Source: VAXT01 sp038040395 (GTDB lineage Bacteria; Actinomycetota; Thermoleophilia; Gaiellales; Gaiellaceae). From it: a DNA stretch of 64,000 bases. Made by a program: the position numbers and the translations under genes. The stretch is from the NCBI GenBank assembly GCA_038040395.1, contig JBBPIJ010000003.1, positions 230,522 through 294,521 on the forward strand. The letters run 5' to 3'. A model generated the notes under the pieces. That model worked only from the letters and a program-made list of their open reading frames with translations. It had not been told where the DNA came from and searched no databases. Shown here one piece after another: positions 15,048 to 23,951 of this stretch (its first letter is position 1; each line of letters starts with the position of its first letter).

Positions 15048-15575
15048 GTGAAGCGAGGAATGATCCACGGGCGGTTCCAACCCTTCCACTTGGGGCACCT
15101 GGAGTACATGCGCGGGGCTTCGGAGCGCTGCGACGAGCTATGGGTCGGCATTACGAATCCCGACCCGGCCCGCGTGAAACAGGAGGCCAGCGACCCCGCG
15201 CGGCACCTGCCGGAGTCGAACCCCTACACGTACAACGAGCGCCTGCTGATGGTGAAGGCTGCGGCTTCGGATCTCGGTCTCGGCCCGGAACGAGTTCACG
15301 TGATCCCGTTCCCGGTCAACGAGCCTGACCTGTGGAGCGCCTATGTGCCGGAGGGGGTCACCCAGTTCCTGCGGCTCTTCTCGGCGTGGGGGGGCGAGAA
15401 GCTCGAGCGGCTCCGCGAGGCGGGCTACGAGGTCGTGATCCTCGACGAGGGCGCCGAGAAGGAGCTCTCCGGCGTGGACGTGCGCGAAGCGCTTCGCTCG
15501 GGAGCCGACTGGGAAGCGCTCGTCCCACCGGGAGTCGCGAGAGTCCTGCGCGAGCTCGACCGAGTCGCCGTCTAG
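15048..15575 (+). CDS. Nicotinamide-nucleotide adenylyltransferase-like protein
   Basis: A 175-residue nucleotidyltransferase alpha/beta phosphodiesterase-superfamily protein. GRFQPFHLGHLEY (residues 8-20) holds the HxGH ATP-binding motif, and ELSGVDVREAL near the C terminus is the ISGxxxR-type signature. It resembles archaeal-type NadM enzymes, which adenylate NMN to NAD. GTG start, nine bases after the selD stop, so probably co-transcribed with selD, an unexpected pairing. Substrate identity is inferred from motif and length. Confidence 0.85.
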   Translation: MKRGMIHGRFQPFHLGHLEYMRGASERCDELWVGITNPDPARVKQEASDPARHLPESNPYTYNERLLMVKAAASDLGLGPERVHVIPFPVNEPDLWSAYVPEGVTQFLRLFSAWGGEKLERLREAGYEVVILDEGAEKELSGVDVREALRSGADWEALVPPGVARVLRELDRVAV

Positions 15576-15607
15576 CTTCACCGCTGCCCTCGGTGAGTTC
15601 CGGGCAC

Positions 15608-15719
15608 CTCGACCGTGGCATGGGCGGGCCCGTCGAAGTGTTGTTCCTCGGCTTGCGTGCTTTTAGTCGCGGAAAGTGCGAAGCACTTTGCGCGAGTCCC
15701 GGGCCCGTGGCCCGGGACC
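15608..15719 (+). repeat. Dispersed 112-bp two-hairpin repeat, copy B (reference orientation)
   Basis: By eye it matches copy C (23150-23261, inverted) at 105 of 112 positions, with the last 73 bases identical. It contains two hairpins: AAAGTGC-GAA-GCACTTT and a perfect 10-bp stem GTCCCGGGCC-CGT-GGCCCGGGAC. It lies entirely between the adenylyltransferase stop and the mutase start. One frame could be read as SRGKCEALCASPGPVAR, but amino-acid changes between copies and the intergenic positions argue against coding. Confidence 0.85.
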
Positions 15720-15735
15720 ATTTAGCCTCCGCGCG

Positions 15736-17022
15736 GTGTACCCGATCTTCGTCGTCCTCCTCGACGGGCTCGCCGACCGCGCGCACGAGTCGCTCGGCGG
15801 TCGGACCGCGAACGAGATCGCTGACACGCCGAACCTCGACCGGCTCGCGGCGAGCGGCTCGTGCGGGCTGATCCATGCCGTCGGGCCGGGCCGCGCCCCG
15901 TCCAGCGAGATCGCGCACTGGTCGATGCTCGGCTACGCACCCGAGGAGTTCCCCGGGCGGGCGGCCTTCGAGGCCCTCGGCGACGGGCAGGAGCTCGACC
16001 CCGGGCAGGTCTTCGCGTTCGCGGCGCTGCGACCCGCCGACCGGCGGCCGGACGGGCTCTGGCTCACCGGCCGGCCTCGTCGGAGCGGGGAGGACGAGGA
16101 CGACGCGGCGGAGCTCGTCGCCGCCTGCGCCGAGCTCGAGATCGACGGTTTCCGATTCGCGTTGACCCACCTACGCCGCGGCGAGAGCGTGCTGCGGATC
16201 TTCCCGGGCGCTGACGATCGAGTCACCGACTCGGACGCGTTCTTCAGCGACCGTCATCCGGTGCTCCGGCCCCAGGCGCAGGTCCCGGAGGCCGAACGTA
16301 CCGCCCGGGCTGCGGAAACCTGGACTCGGCAGACGCTGGAGATCCTCGCCGGGCATCCGGTCAACGAGCGCCGAGCCGAGCAGGGCCTCGCGGCGCTGAA
16401 CGTAATCACGCTCAAGTGGTGGGGCCGGCCGCGTGCAGTGCCGAGCTTCCCGGAGCGCCACGGCCTGCACGGAAGCTTCCTCGGCGACTCACGGTTCCTG
16501 CTCGGGCTGGCCCGCGCGGTTGGGCTCGCGCCCCGGTACGTGCCTGAGGGAGACGATTCTCCCGCCGATCTACGCGCGCGGATCGACCAGGCAAAGGAGC
16601 TACTGGATGCCGGCGACACGTTCGTCTTCTCGCACTTGAAGGCGACCGACATGGCAGGGCATACGAAGGATCCGCAGATCAAGAAGCGGACGATCGAGGC
16701 CCTGGACGCCGAGCTCGGCTCTCTCCCCACCGATCGCGCAATCGTCTGCGTCACCGGAGACCATGCGACCCCCACGTATCCCGACGTGATCCACTCGGGC
16801 GATCCCGTGCCGTTTCTCGTCGCAGGGCCGGGCGTCCGGGCCGACACGGTCGAGCGCTTCGGGGAGCTCGACTGCGCAGCCGGGATCCTCGGCCGGCTCC
16901 GCGGGCCCGACATGATGCCCGTCCTCCTCAACGCGGCCGACCGCCCGCTCTTTCTGGGCTCCAGGCCAACCCCGTTCGCAGGTGCGGACGGCTATCCAGA
17001 ATTGCTCGAACCCCTTCTCTAG
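15736..17022 (+). CDS. apgM: 2,3-bisphosphoglycerate-independent phosphoglycerate mutase, archaeal (ApgM) type
   Basis: A 428-residue alkaline-phosphatase-superfamily enzyme interconverting 2- and 3-phosphoglycerate. The N-terminal metal site is LLDGLADR, the phosphorylated serine lies in GRAPSSEIAHWSMLGY, and the second metal cluster comes from HLKATDMAGHTKD and VTGDHATP. Length matches ApgM (about 400-430) rather than GpmI (about 510). The GTG at 15736 was chosen because an upstream start would read through repeat copy B. It is followed within two bases by the ctaA start. Confidence 0.85.
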   Translation: MYPIFVVLLDGLADRAHESLGGRTANEIADTPNLDRLAASGSCGLIHAVGPGRAPSSEIAHWSMLGYAPEEFPGRAAFEALGDGQELDPGQVFAFAALRPADRRPDGLWLTGRPRRSGEDEDDAAELVAACAELEIDGFRFALTHLRRGESVLRIFPGADDRVTDSDAFFSDRHPVLRPQAQVPEAERTARAAETWTRQTLEILAGHPVNERRAEQGLAALNVITLKWWGRPRAVPSFPERHGLHGSFLGDSRFLLGLARAVGLAPRYVPEGDDSPADLRARIDQAKELLDAGDTFVFSHLKATDMAGHTKDPQIKKRTIEALDAELGSLPTDRAIVCVTGDHATPTYPDVIHSGDPVPFLVAGPGVRADTVERFGELDCAAGILGRLRGPDMMPVLLNAADRPLFLGSRPTPFAGADGYPELLEPLL

Positions 17023-17023
17023 A

Positions 17024-17971
17024 GTGGCCGAGGTGGAGGCCTCGACCGCACTCGCACGCTTCCGGAGCTTCGAGCTCTCATCGACGCGCTTCCTTCAGTT
17101 CTCGGTCGCGAACGCAATCGGCCTGTGGCTGATCGTCGGCAGCGGCGCGGCCGTTCGCCTGACCGACTCGGGGCTGGGCTGCCGCCACTGGCCCGGCTGC
17201 GAGCGCGGACAACCGCTGCCCGAACGAGACATCCACGCCTTCGTGGAGTTCGGGAACCGGCTCGTCGGCGGCGTTGTGATCACGCTCGCACTCGTCACCT
17301 GGCTGGCGGCGCTCAAGACGCCCGGCCTTCCGGGGTGGGCGCGTCGAGTCGCCATGCTCGTCTTCCTGGGTGCGCTCGCGCAGGCGCCGCTTGGCTATCT
17401 CACGGTCGCCAGCGACTTGCGCTGGCCGGTCGTGATGTCGCATCTCCTGCTCTCGATCGCGCTGCTCGCCGGGGCTGTCGTGCTCGTCGTCGAGGCGCTG
17501 GGCCTCCGCGATGGACGCTCTCCTCCGCTCGTCCCGCGCGAGCTGCGCCTGCTCGGCCTCGTCTTCACCGCTGCCGGCTTCGTGCTCATCGTCAGCGGCA
17601 CGTTCGCAACCGCTGCGGGCCCACACTCGGGCGGCGGGGAGCACATCGATCGCTTCGGAGAGCTCGAGAGAACCGTGTACCTCCATGGCGCAGTCGTGGG
17701 CCTCTTCCTCCTGTCCTTCCTGTTCGCGATCGGCTACCTCGCGGCCGTCCGTGACCGCTCGCCCGTTCTCTTCCGGGTCGGGATCGTCCTTCTCGGCTTG
17801 CTCCTCGTGCAGATGGCGATCGGCGAGGTCCAGTGGCGCACGAAGCTCCCCTGGGAGCTCGTTCTCGTGCATGTCCTGCTCGCTGCTGCAGTCTGGGCAG
17901 GCACGGTTGCGCTTGCCACGCTGTTCTTCCGGCCGCCTCGGTCGCTTGCTTCGAGTGAGCGCCTAAACTGA
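17024..17971 (+). CDS. ctaA: Heme A synthase (CtaA/COX15 family)
   Basis: A 315-residue membrane protein with eight hydrophobic segments. Family features are GSGAAVRLTDSGLGCRHWPGC near the first helix, EFGNRLVGG with the conserved glutamate, and heme-ligand histidines in MSHLLLS, LHGAVVG and LVHVLLA. It hydroxylates the C8 methyl of heme O to heme A for cytochrome oxidase, implying aerobic respiration. GTG start two bases after the mutase stop; another in-frame GTG at 17033 is possible. The disulfide-forming cysteine pair in the first external loop (CRHWPGC) is present. Confidence 0.9.
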   Translation: MAEVEASTALARFRSFELSSTRFLQFSVANAIGLWLIVGSGAAVRLTDSGLGCRHWPGCERGQPLPERDIHAFVEFGNRLVGGVVITLALVTWLAALKTPGLPGWARRVAMLVFLGALAQAPLGYLTVASDLRWPVVMSHLLLSIALLAGAVVLVVEALGLRDGRSPPLVPRELRLLGLVFTAAGFVLIVSGTFATAAGPHSGGGEHIDRFGELERTVYLHGAVVGLFLLSFLFAIGYLAAVRDRSPVLFRVGIVLLGLLLVQMAIGEVQWRTKLPWELVLVHVLLAAAVWAGTVALATLFFRPPRSLASSERLN

Positions 17972-17975
17972 GCCA

Positions 17976-18869
17976 ATGACCGACGAGCTCCAAATCTCGA
18001 GCCGCCCGGAGCTCGAGCGGCCGATCCTGATCGGTGCTTTCCGGGGTTGGAACGACGGCGGGCAGGGTGCCTCGCTCGCCACGGGCTACCTGGCGAAGCT
18101 CTGGGAGGCGGAGCGCTTCGCGGAGATCGACCCGGAGAACTTCTTCGACTTCCAGGCGACTCGCCCGCACGTCTCGCTGGATGAGGGCCTGACGCGAAAG
18201 ATCGACTGGCCGGCGACGGTCTTCTACCACGCTCGCCCGCCGGGGTTCGACCGAGACGTCGTCCTGCTGCTCGGGATGGAGCCGAATCTCCGCTGGCGCA
18301 CCTTCACCGACATGATCGTCGAGTTCCTGAACGAGCTCGGCGTCGAGCTCGTCGTCACGCTCGGCGCGCTTCTCGCGGACGTCCCGCACACGAGGCCATG
18401 TCCCGTGACGGGCAGCGCCACCGACGAAGAGCTCGTGCAACGTCTGGGCCTTTCCGCTTCTCGCTACGAGGGGCCGACCGGGATCGTCGGCGTCCTCCAC
18501 GAGGCTTGCCGGCAGGCCGGGATCTCGTCCGCGAGCCTCTGGGCCGCGGTCCCGCATTACGTGTCGCTGACTCCGAGCCCGAAGGCGGCGCTCGCCCTCA
18601 GTGACAGGCTGGCGGACGTGCTGGGCGCCAAGATCGACACATCCGAGCTCGCGGAAGCCTCGGAGAACTACTCGGAGCAGGTCTCGGAAGCGGTCGCCTC
18701 CGATCCGGACACGGCGGCGTACATCGAGGAGCTCGAGCAGCGTGCGGACACCCTTGCCGAGGAGGCCGACCTGCCTTCAGGGGACGCGCTCGCGGCGGAG
18801 CTCACGCGCTTCCTGCGCGAGCGCGAGCGCGACGACGACGATCAGCCGCCGTTCGCCAGCGGCCAGTAA
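17976..18869 (+). CDS. PAC2 family protein
   Basis: A 297-residue soluble protein of the PAC2 (proteasome assembly chaperone 2-like) family, with LIGAFRGWNDGGQGAS at the N terminus, VVTLGALLADVPHTRP in the middle and AVPHYVSLTPSPKAALAL. The C terminus is an acidic helical tail (EELEQRADTLAEEADLP) that may coil. In actinobacteria such proteins are associated with, but not proven to assist, proteasome-like systems. It starts four bases after ctaA and is likely co-transcribed. Confidence 0.9.
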   Translation: MTDELQISSRPELERPILIGAFRGWNDGGQGASLATGYLAKLWEAERFAEIDPENFFDFQATRPHVSLDEGLTRKIDWPATVFYHARPPGFDRDVVLLLGMEPNLRWRTFTDMIVEFLNELGVELVVTLGALLADVPHTRPCPVTGSATDEELVQRLGLSASRYEGPTGIVGVLHEACRQAGISSASLWAAVPHYVSLTPSPKAALALSDRLADVLGAKIDTSELAEASENYSEQVSEAVASDPDTAAYIEELEQRADTLAEEADLPSGDALAAELTRFLRERERDDDDQPPFASGQ

Positions 18870-18879
18870 CCGGTTCCGG

Positions 18880-20511
18880 CTAACCGAACGTGAAGGCGTA
18901 GCCCCGAACGCCGGGGCCGAAGCGCAGCTCGAGCAGTCCGCTCGTCAGCGACCGAAGCCGCAGGAGCGTGTAGAGGCGGCTTCCCCCGACGTCCACGATC
19001 CGCCGAAGCCTTCCGTCCAGGAGGACTCTCACGGCGCCGTGTCCGCCGAGGACGAGGTGCACCTTCCGCGCGGTGAAGTTCAGGCGGAGCCGAGCTCGGG
19101 GGCCGGCGACGATCTCCTCCGGAGTCACCTTCCACGTCCCCGCATAGGCGAGCTCGGTCGGCCGCAAGGCTCGGTTCGGGAAGTGATACTGGCCGAACTG
19201 ATCGGGCAGGATCGTCCTCTGCGCGAATCGCGCCAGGCGCTGGTAGCCGAGGTATGTCTCCGGCGTCAGGACCGTCTTCGGAGTCGGGTCCGAGAGCTTT
19301 GCCGCGACTGGAAGCGTCGTGGCGCTCTCCCCGAGCAGTGTGCGGATGCGCGTCTCCGTCGTGTCGTACTCGCCTTCACCGAAGTGGTAGTAGCGGAGAT
19401 GGCCCTGGCGGTCGACCAAGTATTTCGCCGGCCAGTACTGGTTCTGGTAGGCGTTCCACGTTCCGTAGTCGTTGTCGAGGGCGACCGGGTAGTCGACTCC
19501 CAGCCGCTGCACCGCACTCTCCACATTTCCGGCGACATGCTCAAAGGCGAACTCCGGCGTATGGACGCCGACGACGACGAAGCCGCGATCGCGGTATGTG
19601 CGGTACCAGGCCTTGACGTGCGGCAGCGTGCGCAGGCAGTTGATGCAGGAATAGGTCCAGAAGTCGATGAGGACGACCTTGCCGCGAAGCTTCTTCATAG
19701 TCAGTGGCTCGCTGTTGATCCACTTCGAGATGCCGGCGAACTCGGCGGCGGCTCCGAAATCCTTGAGCGAAGAGTTGCTCGCCGCCTCGCGAGTGTTGCC
19801 CCTCAGCTTCCGTAGCTCGCTTTGCGCTCTGGGATTCTCTTCGATCCTGTTTTGCAGCGCATCCGTGTAGCCGGGGATCGCGGTCTGGAAGTGCCGGTCG
19901 ACGTTGAAAGCGATGGCGAGCGCCGTGAGGGCCACGACCACGCCGAGGACCTGGCGAATCTTGTGCGCCCGCGGCCTGAGCGCGTTCATGCCGGCACGCC
20001 CGCCGAAGGCGATGAAGAGCATCGGCACAGCCGCGCCGACCGAGTACGCAAGCGTGAGGACGATCGATCGGGTGCCCACGTCCTGAGTCGCGCCGACGAT
20101 GGTGATTGCAGCCAGCACTGGGCCGGCACAGGGAACGAAGACCAGCCCGAGGCTGGCTCCGAGCAGCAAGCCTCCGCCGAGGTCTCCTCCAGGCCTTCGG
20201 GTGAGCCGCAACAGGGGGCGTTGCACGATCTCCTCGAGGCGAGGGAAGAGGAGCGTCGCGGCGACGAGAAAGAGTAGGCCGATCGCCACGTCACGCAAGA
20301 AATCCTGAGGAAGTCCCAGCTGGCGGAGCACCCAGCCTCCGAACAGGGTAAAAGCGGAGAAGCTGAGAATGAGGCCGGCCACGATCGCGAAGGGCTTCCT
20401 CCGGCCGCCGGTCGCACCGCCCGCGAAGATGATCGGCAGTACCGGGAGGACGCAAGGCGAAATCGCGGTTATGAACCCCGCCGCGAGACCGATTCCGATC
20501 AGAACCAGCAT
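18880..20511 (-). CDS. dipZ: DipZ-type fusion: CcdA transmembrane reductant conduit + TlpA thioredoxin + C-terminal beta domain
   Basis: A 543-residue protein resembling mycobacterial DipZ. Residues 1-210 form a CcdA/DsbD-beta membrane domain with the paired cysteines Cys20 (ISPCVLP) and Cys128 (VPCAGPV). Residues about 250-400 form a TlpA/ResA-like thioredoxin domain with Cys289 and Cys292 (YSCINCLRTLP). The rest is a beta-rich module as in DipZ. It should carry electrons from cytosolic thioredoxin to the outer face for cytochrome c maturation or thiol repair. It is convergent with the PAC2 gene with about ten bases between them. Confidence 0.9.
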   Translation of the reverse strand: MLVLIGIGLAAGFITAISPCVLPVLPIIFAGGATGGRRKPFAIVAGLILSFSAFTLFGGWVLRQLGLPQDFLRDVAIGLLFLVAATLLFPRLEEIVQRPLLRLTRRPGGDLGGGLLLGASLGLVFVPCAGPVLAAITIVGATQDVGTRSIVLTLAYSVGAAVPMLFIAFGGRAGMNALRPRAHKIRQVLGVVVALTALAIAFNVDRHFQTAIPGYTDALQNRIEENPRAQSELRKLRGNTREAASNSSLKDFGAAAEFAGISKWINSEPLTMKKLRGKVVLIDFWTYSCINCLRTLPHVKAWYRTYRDRGFVVVGVHTPEFAFEHVAGNVESAVQRLGVDYPVALDNDYGTWNAYQNQYWPAKYLVDRQGHLRYYHFGEGEYDTTETRIRTLLGESATTLPVAAKLSDPTPKTVLTPETYLGYQRLARFAQRTILPDQFGQYHFPNRALRPTELAYAGTWKVTPEEIVAGPRARLRLNFTARKVHLVLGGHGAVRVLLDGRLRRIVDVGGSRLYTLLRLRSLTSGLLELRFGPGVRGYAFTFG

Positions 20512-20549
20512 TGGCTCACCAGGCTACGGTCTCGGCGATTAACCGACCA

Positions 20550-23078
20550 TTACGCTTCTGCTGCTTTGGCGGCCTCGGGCCTCGGCCCGGAACCGTCTAG
20601 CTGAGCCGGCTTCCGTCGCCGCCGGCGGCGCTTCGGCGCATCGCTCTGCGCGGCGCCGTCCTGCCCGGCCTGGGCCTCCGTGGGCTGGTGGCCGTTCCGC
20701 CGCTTGCGGCGACGGCGCCTCCGCCGGCTCGTGTGGGCCTTCGGCGGCGGGAGGTTCTCCGCCAGCGCATGGGCGACCTCCGCCAGAGTGCCGATCTTCT
20801 CGCGCGCACCCTCGATCAGCTTCGTGGCCCGCGGCGTGTAGCCCTCCGCCGAAGCGAGCAGCGCGACCCCTACCTCGAGCGGCAGCTCGAGCGCCGCGTT
20901 GACGAGCCTGGCGGAGTTCTCCTCGTGACGGTGACCACGCGAGTTGGCCAGTGCGCCCAGAAGCCGCTTTGCCTCTGGGAACTCGGCGCTGACGCGGCGA
21001 TCCTGGGCCTTACGGGTAGCGCGGGCGAGCTTCCACGTCCAGCGCTCCAGGATCTGGTCGGGCGCGTCGGCCTTGGCCTCGCCGATCGCGCGCAACAGGA
21101 TCCGAGCGCCCTGGATGCGATCCTTCTCCCAGGTCGGCGCCTGGGTGACGAGCGTGACGAGGTCGTCGAAGTCCGCCCGCTCCACCGACATCGACACGCG
21201 GTCGGCGAGAGCCATCATCCGCAGGCGGCGATTCGGGTTCTCCGCGGCAGCCGTGGCGAGGAACTGCTCCAGGCAGGCCTTGCTGGCCTTGCCCTCGGAA
21301 AGCTTCTTGACGAACTCGGCCCGCTCCTCGAACCGCACCTGCCTCCCGGCGATCGCGGCCCAGTAGCGCTGCTCGTCCTCGTCGAGGTAGCGCGGGTCGA
21401 TGCGCTGCCACTCGCGCTGGATGACCGAGAGCCGCCGCCTCACGTCAGGCGTCACCGGGACGAGCCACGGGGCCGGCGAGAGCTTGCGTCGGGCCCGGCG
21501 GTTCGGCCGCCGGCGCGGCGCGGGCGTCACGCGCGCGCCCTCCCGGTAGAAGTCCGCGCCGAGCAGGCTGTGCAGCGAGACGGCGCGGTCGTTGTGCGTC
21601 GCGCCCTTGTTCACGAAGTCGACGACGATCCCCGCCTCCTTCCGCGGGTGCATGCGCATGATGCGGCCGATCCGCTGCTGATAGACGCGCTTGCTCGCCG
21701 TCGGCGCAAGGTGCATGACGACGGTCGCTCGGGGCGAGTTCCAGCCCTCGGCGAGCAGCATCGCGTTGATGAGGATGTCGATCTCCCCGCGCTCGTAGCC
21801 GGCCAGGATCTCCGCGAGCTTGACCGGCGGCGTCTTGCCGCTGACCGCCTCGGCCTTGAGGCCTGCGGCCCGGAACTCCTGGGCGAGGTTGTACGCGTGC
21901 TCGACGCCGGCCGCGTAGACGATTCCCGGAGTGGAATCGAAGCGGTCGCGATAGAGGCTCGCCGCGGCCTGGTTCAGAGCCGTGTGGTCGAGGACCGCCG
22001 CGAGCGCTCGCTCCTCGAAGTCACCGCCCACGATCGGCACGGAATGGATGGCGGCCGCGGGCGGCACGCGCAGGTTTCGCAGCGGCGCGATCAACCCGCG
22101 GCGCGCGGCGTCCTGGAGCGGAAGGTCGTCGACCGAGGCCGGGAAGACGTCCGAGACCTGCTTCGCGATCAGCTGCTCGGTCGCGGTCATCCCGATGTAG
22201 ATCGGGTCGGGGAAGGCGCGGATCGCGGCACTCGTCTTCTCGCCGAGCGCCGTGTGGGCCTCGTCGGCGATCACGAGCTGGTACGTGTCGCGGCTGACGT
22301 TGCCGTGATGTCGCGCGAACCAGGCGTAGGTCTGGACGGTGATCGGGCTCGCTTGCGGAGAAGCCTTCCCCTCCTCGACGATCGGGGTCAACCGGTCGCC
22401 GTAGCCCTCCGCCGTGAGCTCCCGGTTGAACTGAGAGACGAGCAGCCGGCGGTGCGTGAGGATGAGGACGCCCATCGTGCGTGCGGCCTCGACGAACCCG
22501 GCGGCCGCGATCGTCTTGCCCGATGCGGTCGGATGGCGGAAGCGGTAGCGGCGGACCGCACCCGGGTCCTCTGCCGGCGAAAGCTCTTCGGGCAGCGGCT
22601 CCTCGTCGTCGATGAGCTCGACGTCCTCGTACTCCTCGTCCTCGAGCTCGACGTCGGCCGGCTCCGCGTGGCCGTTCCCGTTCAGGGGCTCCTCGGGGCG
22701 CTGGTTGGCCGCTATCAGCTCCGTGAGCATTCCCGCGAGCGCGTCGATCTGGTGACGCCGGAGCTCGGTTCCCGAAGCCAGGGTCGGCGGCTTCTGGGAG
22801 AGGACCCGCTCGAGGCCGAGCATGAGTGCGAAGCGCACCTTCCACTCCGATGAGGGCTCCTTGCCGCCGGCTTCGATCTCGGCCGTAGCCTCGTCGAGTG
22901 CGTAACGGCGCGCGGTGCCCTCGGCGAGAACGTCAGCCGGCTCTTCGCCGTTGTGAAGCAACGGCTCGCCGGCCCAATCCTCCGCCCGTGTGGCTGCCGC
23001 GACGAGATCGTCCGTCGCAGGAGTTCGTGTTCGCTGCTCGGTCGTTTCCTGCATGTAAGCGGCGCGCTTCGGCCGCAT
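20550..23078 (-). CDS. SF2 DEAH-type helicase with acidic insert and Arg-rich tail
   Basis: An 842-residue ATPase. Motif I is PTASGKT (about 183-189), with Ala in place of the usual Gly; motif II is DEAH (about 272-275); motif III is GMTAT, and motif VI is QQRIGRIMRMHPRKE. A Q-motif-like LRRHQIDAL precedes a long acidic insert (ELEDEEYEDVELIDDEEPLPEE-type, about 135-175), unusual between these motifs. The C-terminal third is helical and ends in an Arg/Lys-rich tail (RRRRRRRKRR) likely to bind nucleic acid. Start is uncertain: ATG 23078 or 23054; longer starts would translate repeat copy C. Role in DNA or RNA metabolism is not resolved. Confidence 0.8.
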   Translation of the reverse strand: MRPKRAAYMQETTEQRTRTPATDDLVAAATRAEDWAGEPLLHNGEEPADVLAEGTARRYALDEATAEIEAGGKEPSSEWKVRFALMLGLERVLSQKPPTLASGTELRRHQIDALAGMLTELIAANQRPEEPLNGNGHAEPADVELEDEEYEDVELIDDEEPLPEELSPAEDPGAVRRYRFRHPTASGKTIAAAGFVEAARTMGVLILTHRRLLVSQFNRELTAEGYGDRLTPIVEEGKASPQASPITVQTYAWFARHHGNVSRDTYQLVIADEAHTALGEKTSAAIRAFPDPIYIGMTATEQLIAKQVSDVFPASVDDLPLQDAARRGLIAPLRNLRVPPAAAIHSVPIVGGDFEERALAAVLDHTALNQAAASLYRDRFDSTPGIVYAAGVEHAYNLAQEFRAAGLKAEAVSGKTPPVKLAEILAGYERGEIDILINAMLLAEGWNSPRATVVMHLAPTASKRVYQQRIGRIMRMHPRKEAGIVVDFVNKGATHNDRAVSLHSLLGADFYREGARVTPAPRRRPNRRARRKLSPAPWLVPVTPDVRRRLSVIQREWQRIDPRYLDEDEQRYWAAIAGRQVRFEERAEFVKKLSEGKASKACLEQFLATAAAENPNRRLRMMALADRVSMSVERADFDDLVTLVTQAPTWEKDRIQGARILLRAIGEAKADAPDQILERWTWKLARATRKAQDRRVSAEFPEAKRLLGALANSRGHRHEENSARLVNAALELPLEVGVALLASAEGYTPRATKLIEGAREKIGTLAEVAHALAENLPPPKAHTSRRRRRRRKRRNGHQPTEAQAGQDGAAQSDAPKRRRRRRKPAQLDGSGPRPEAAKAAEA

Positions 23079-23149
23079 ACCTCCGAGATAGAGAGAGGGC
23101 GCGCTCGAGATCCCCTGTGAGCGTCGCTCCCGGAAGCATACCGGATCGA

Positions 23150-23261
23150 GGTCCCGGGCCACGGGCCCGGGACTCGCGCAAAGTGCTTCGCACTTTCCGC
23201 GACTAAAAGCACGCAAGCCGAGAAACGACGCCTCGACCAGCACGCCCATGCCACGGTCGAG
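23150..23261 (-). repeat. Dispersed 112-bp two-hairpin repeat, copy C
   Basis: Inverted relative to copy B, same length, with a 73-base identical run that includes both hairpins. It lies in the gap between the helicase start and the stop of the amino-acid ABC permease gene. On the minus strand it follows the permease stop, so it could act as a terminator for the transporter operon. Confidence 0.85.
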
Positions 23262-23270
23262 AAAAAGGTA

Positions 23271-23951
23271 CTAGACGAGTCGCCGCTCGAGGTAGCGCGA
23301 GAGCACCGTGAGTGGGAACGAGATGGCGAAGAAGACCACCAGCACGAATCCATAGATCGTGAACGGATGGCCGTTTCCGGTCTGTGTCGTCAGGTTCTCG
23401 AACTGGCGGGTCCCGGCCTGCAGGAATTCGTTCACGCCGATCACGTACGCGATCGTCGTGTTCTGGATGATGTTGACGAGCAAGCCGACCATCGGAGGCA
23501 GCAGCCGCCGAAGGGCCTGGGGCGCGATCACGTAGGAGTGGCGCCCGACCCAGCCGAAGCCGAGTGCCGCGGCAGCCTCGTGCTGCTCCTTCGGGATCGA
23601 CTGAACTGCCCCGCGAGTGGCCTCGGCGACCTGTGCGCTGCCCCACAGCGAGAGCGCGATGGCGGCCGACATGTAGGCGTTCAACTGGATGTGGAACGGA
23701 CCGACCTCGTAGTCCGGAAGCCAGTAGATGAAAAGGACCGTGACCAGGATTGGAAGGCCGCGCCAGACCTCGATGTAGAGGCGGATCAGCCATCGCAGCG
23801 GACGGAACTTGATCGTCATCAATGTCCCGAGCAGGACCCCGACGACCAGGCTGGCCGTGACCGCGATTGCCGCGAGCCTGAGCGTCTCCGGCAGGCCCTC
23901 CCGCAGCATGTACTCCGCGACGGGACGGAACCATTCGGGCAACGCGGGCAT
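23271..23951 (-). CDS. Amino-acid ABC transporter permease (HisM/GlnP type)
   Basis: A 226-residue inner-membrane permease of the polar amino-acid uptake family, with about five membrane segments and the EAA loop EAAAALGFGWVGRHSYVIAPQALRR (EAA---G---------I-LP type) that docks the ATPase. The ATG immediately follows the stop of the first permease gene. It is the last gene of the four-gene transporter operon and is followed by repeat copy C. Confidence 0.9.
   Translation of the reverse strand: MPALPEWFRPVAEYMLREGLPETLRLAAIAVTASLVVGVLLGTLMTIKFRPLRWLIRLYIEVWRGLPILVTVLFIYWLPDYEVGPFHIQLNAYMSAAIALSLWGSAQVAEATRGAVQSIPKEQHEAAAALGFGWVGRHSYVIAPQALRRLLPPMVGLLVNIIQNTTIAYVIGVNEFLQAGTRQFENLTTQTGNGHPFTIYGFVLVVFFAISFPLTVLSRYLERRLV

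Noticed and set aside
15608..15719. Short protein encoded by the dispersed repeat (SRGKCEALCASPGPVAR frame)
   Set aside because: The frame appears in all three copies, but surrounding differences change amino acids freely, there is no consistent start or ribosome site, and the hairpins explain the conservation.
20688..22853. 721-codon open frame antisense to the helicase
   Set aside because: Opposite strand of a gene with intact helicase motifs; composition is typical of a shadow frame.
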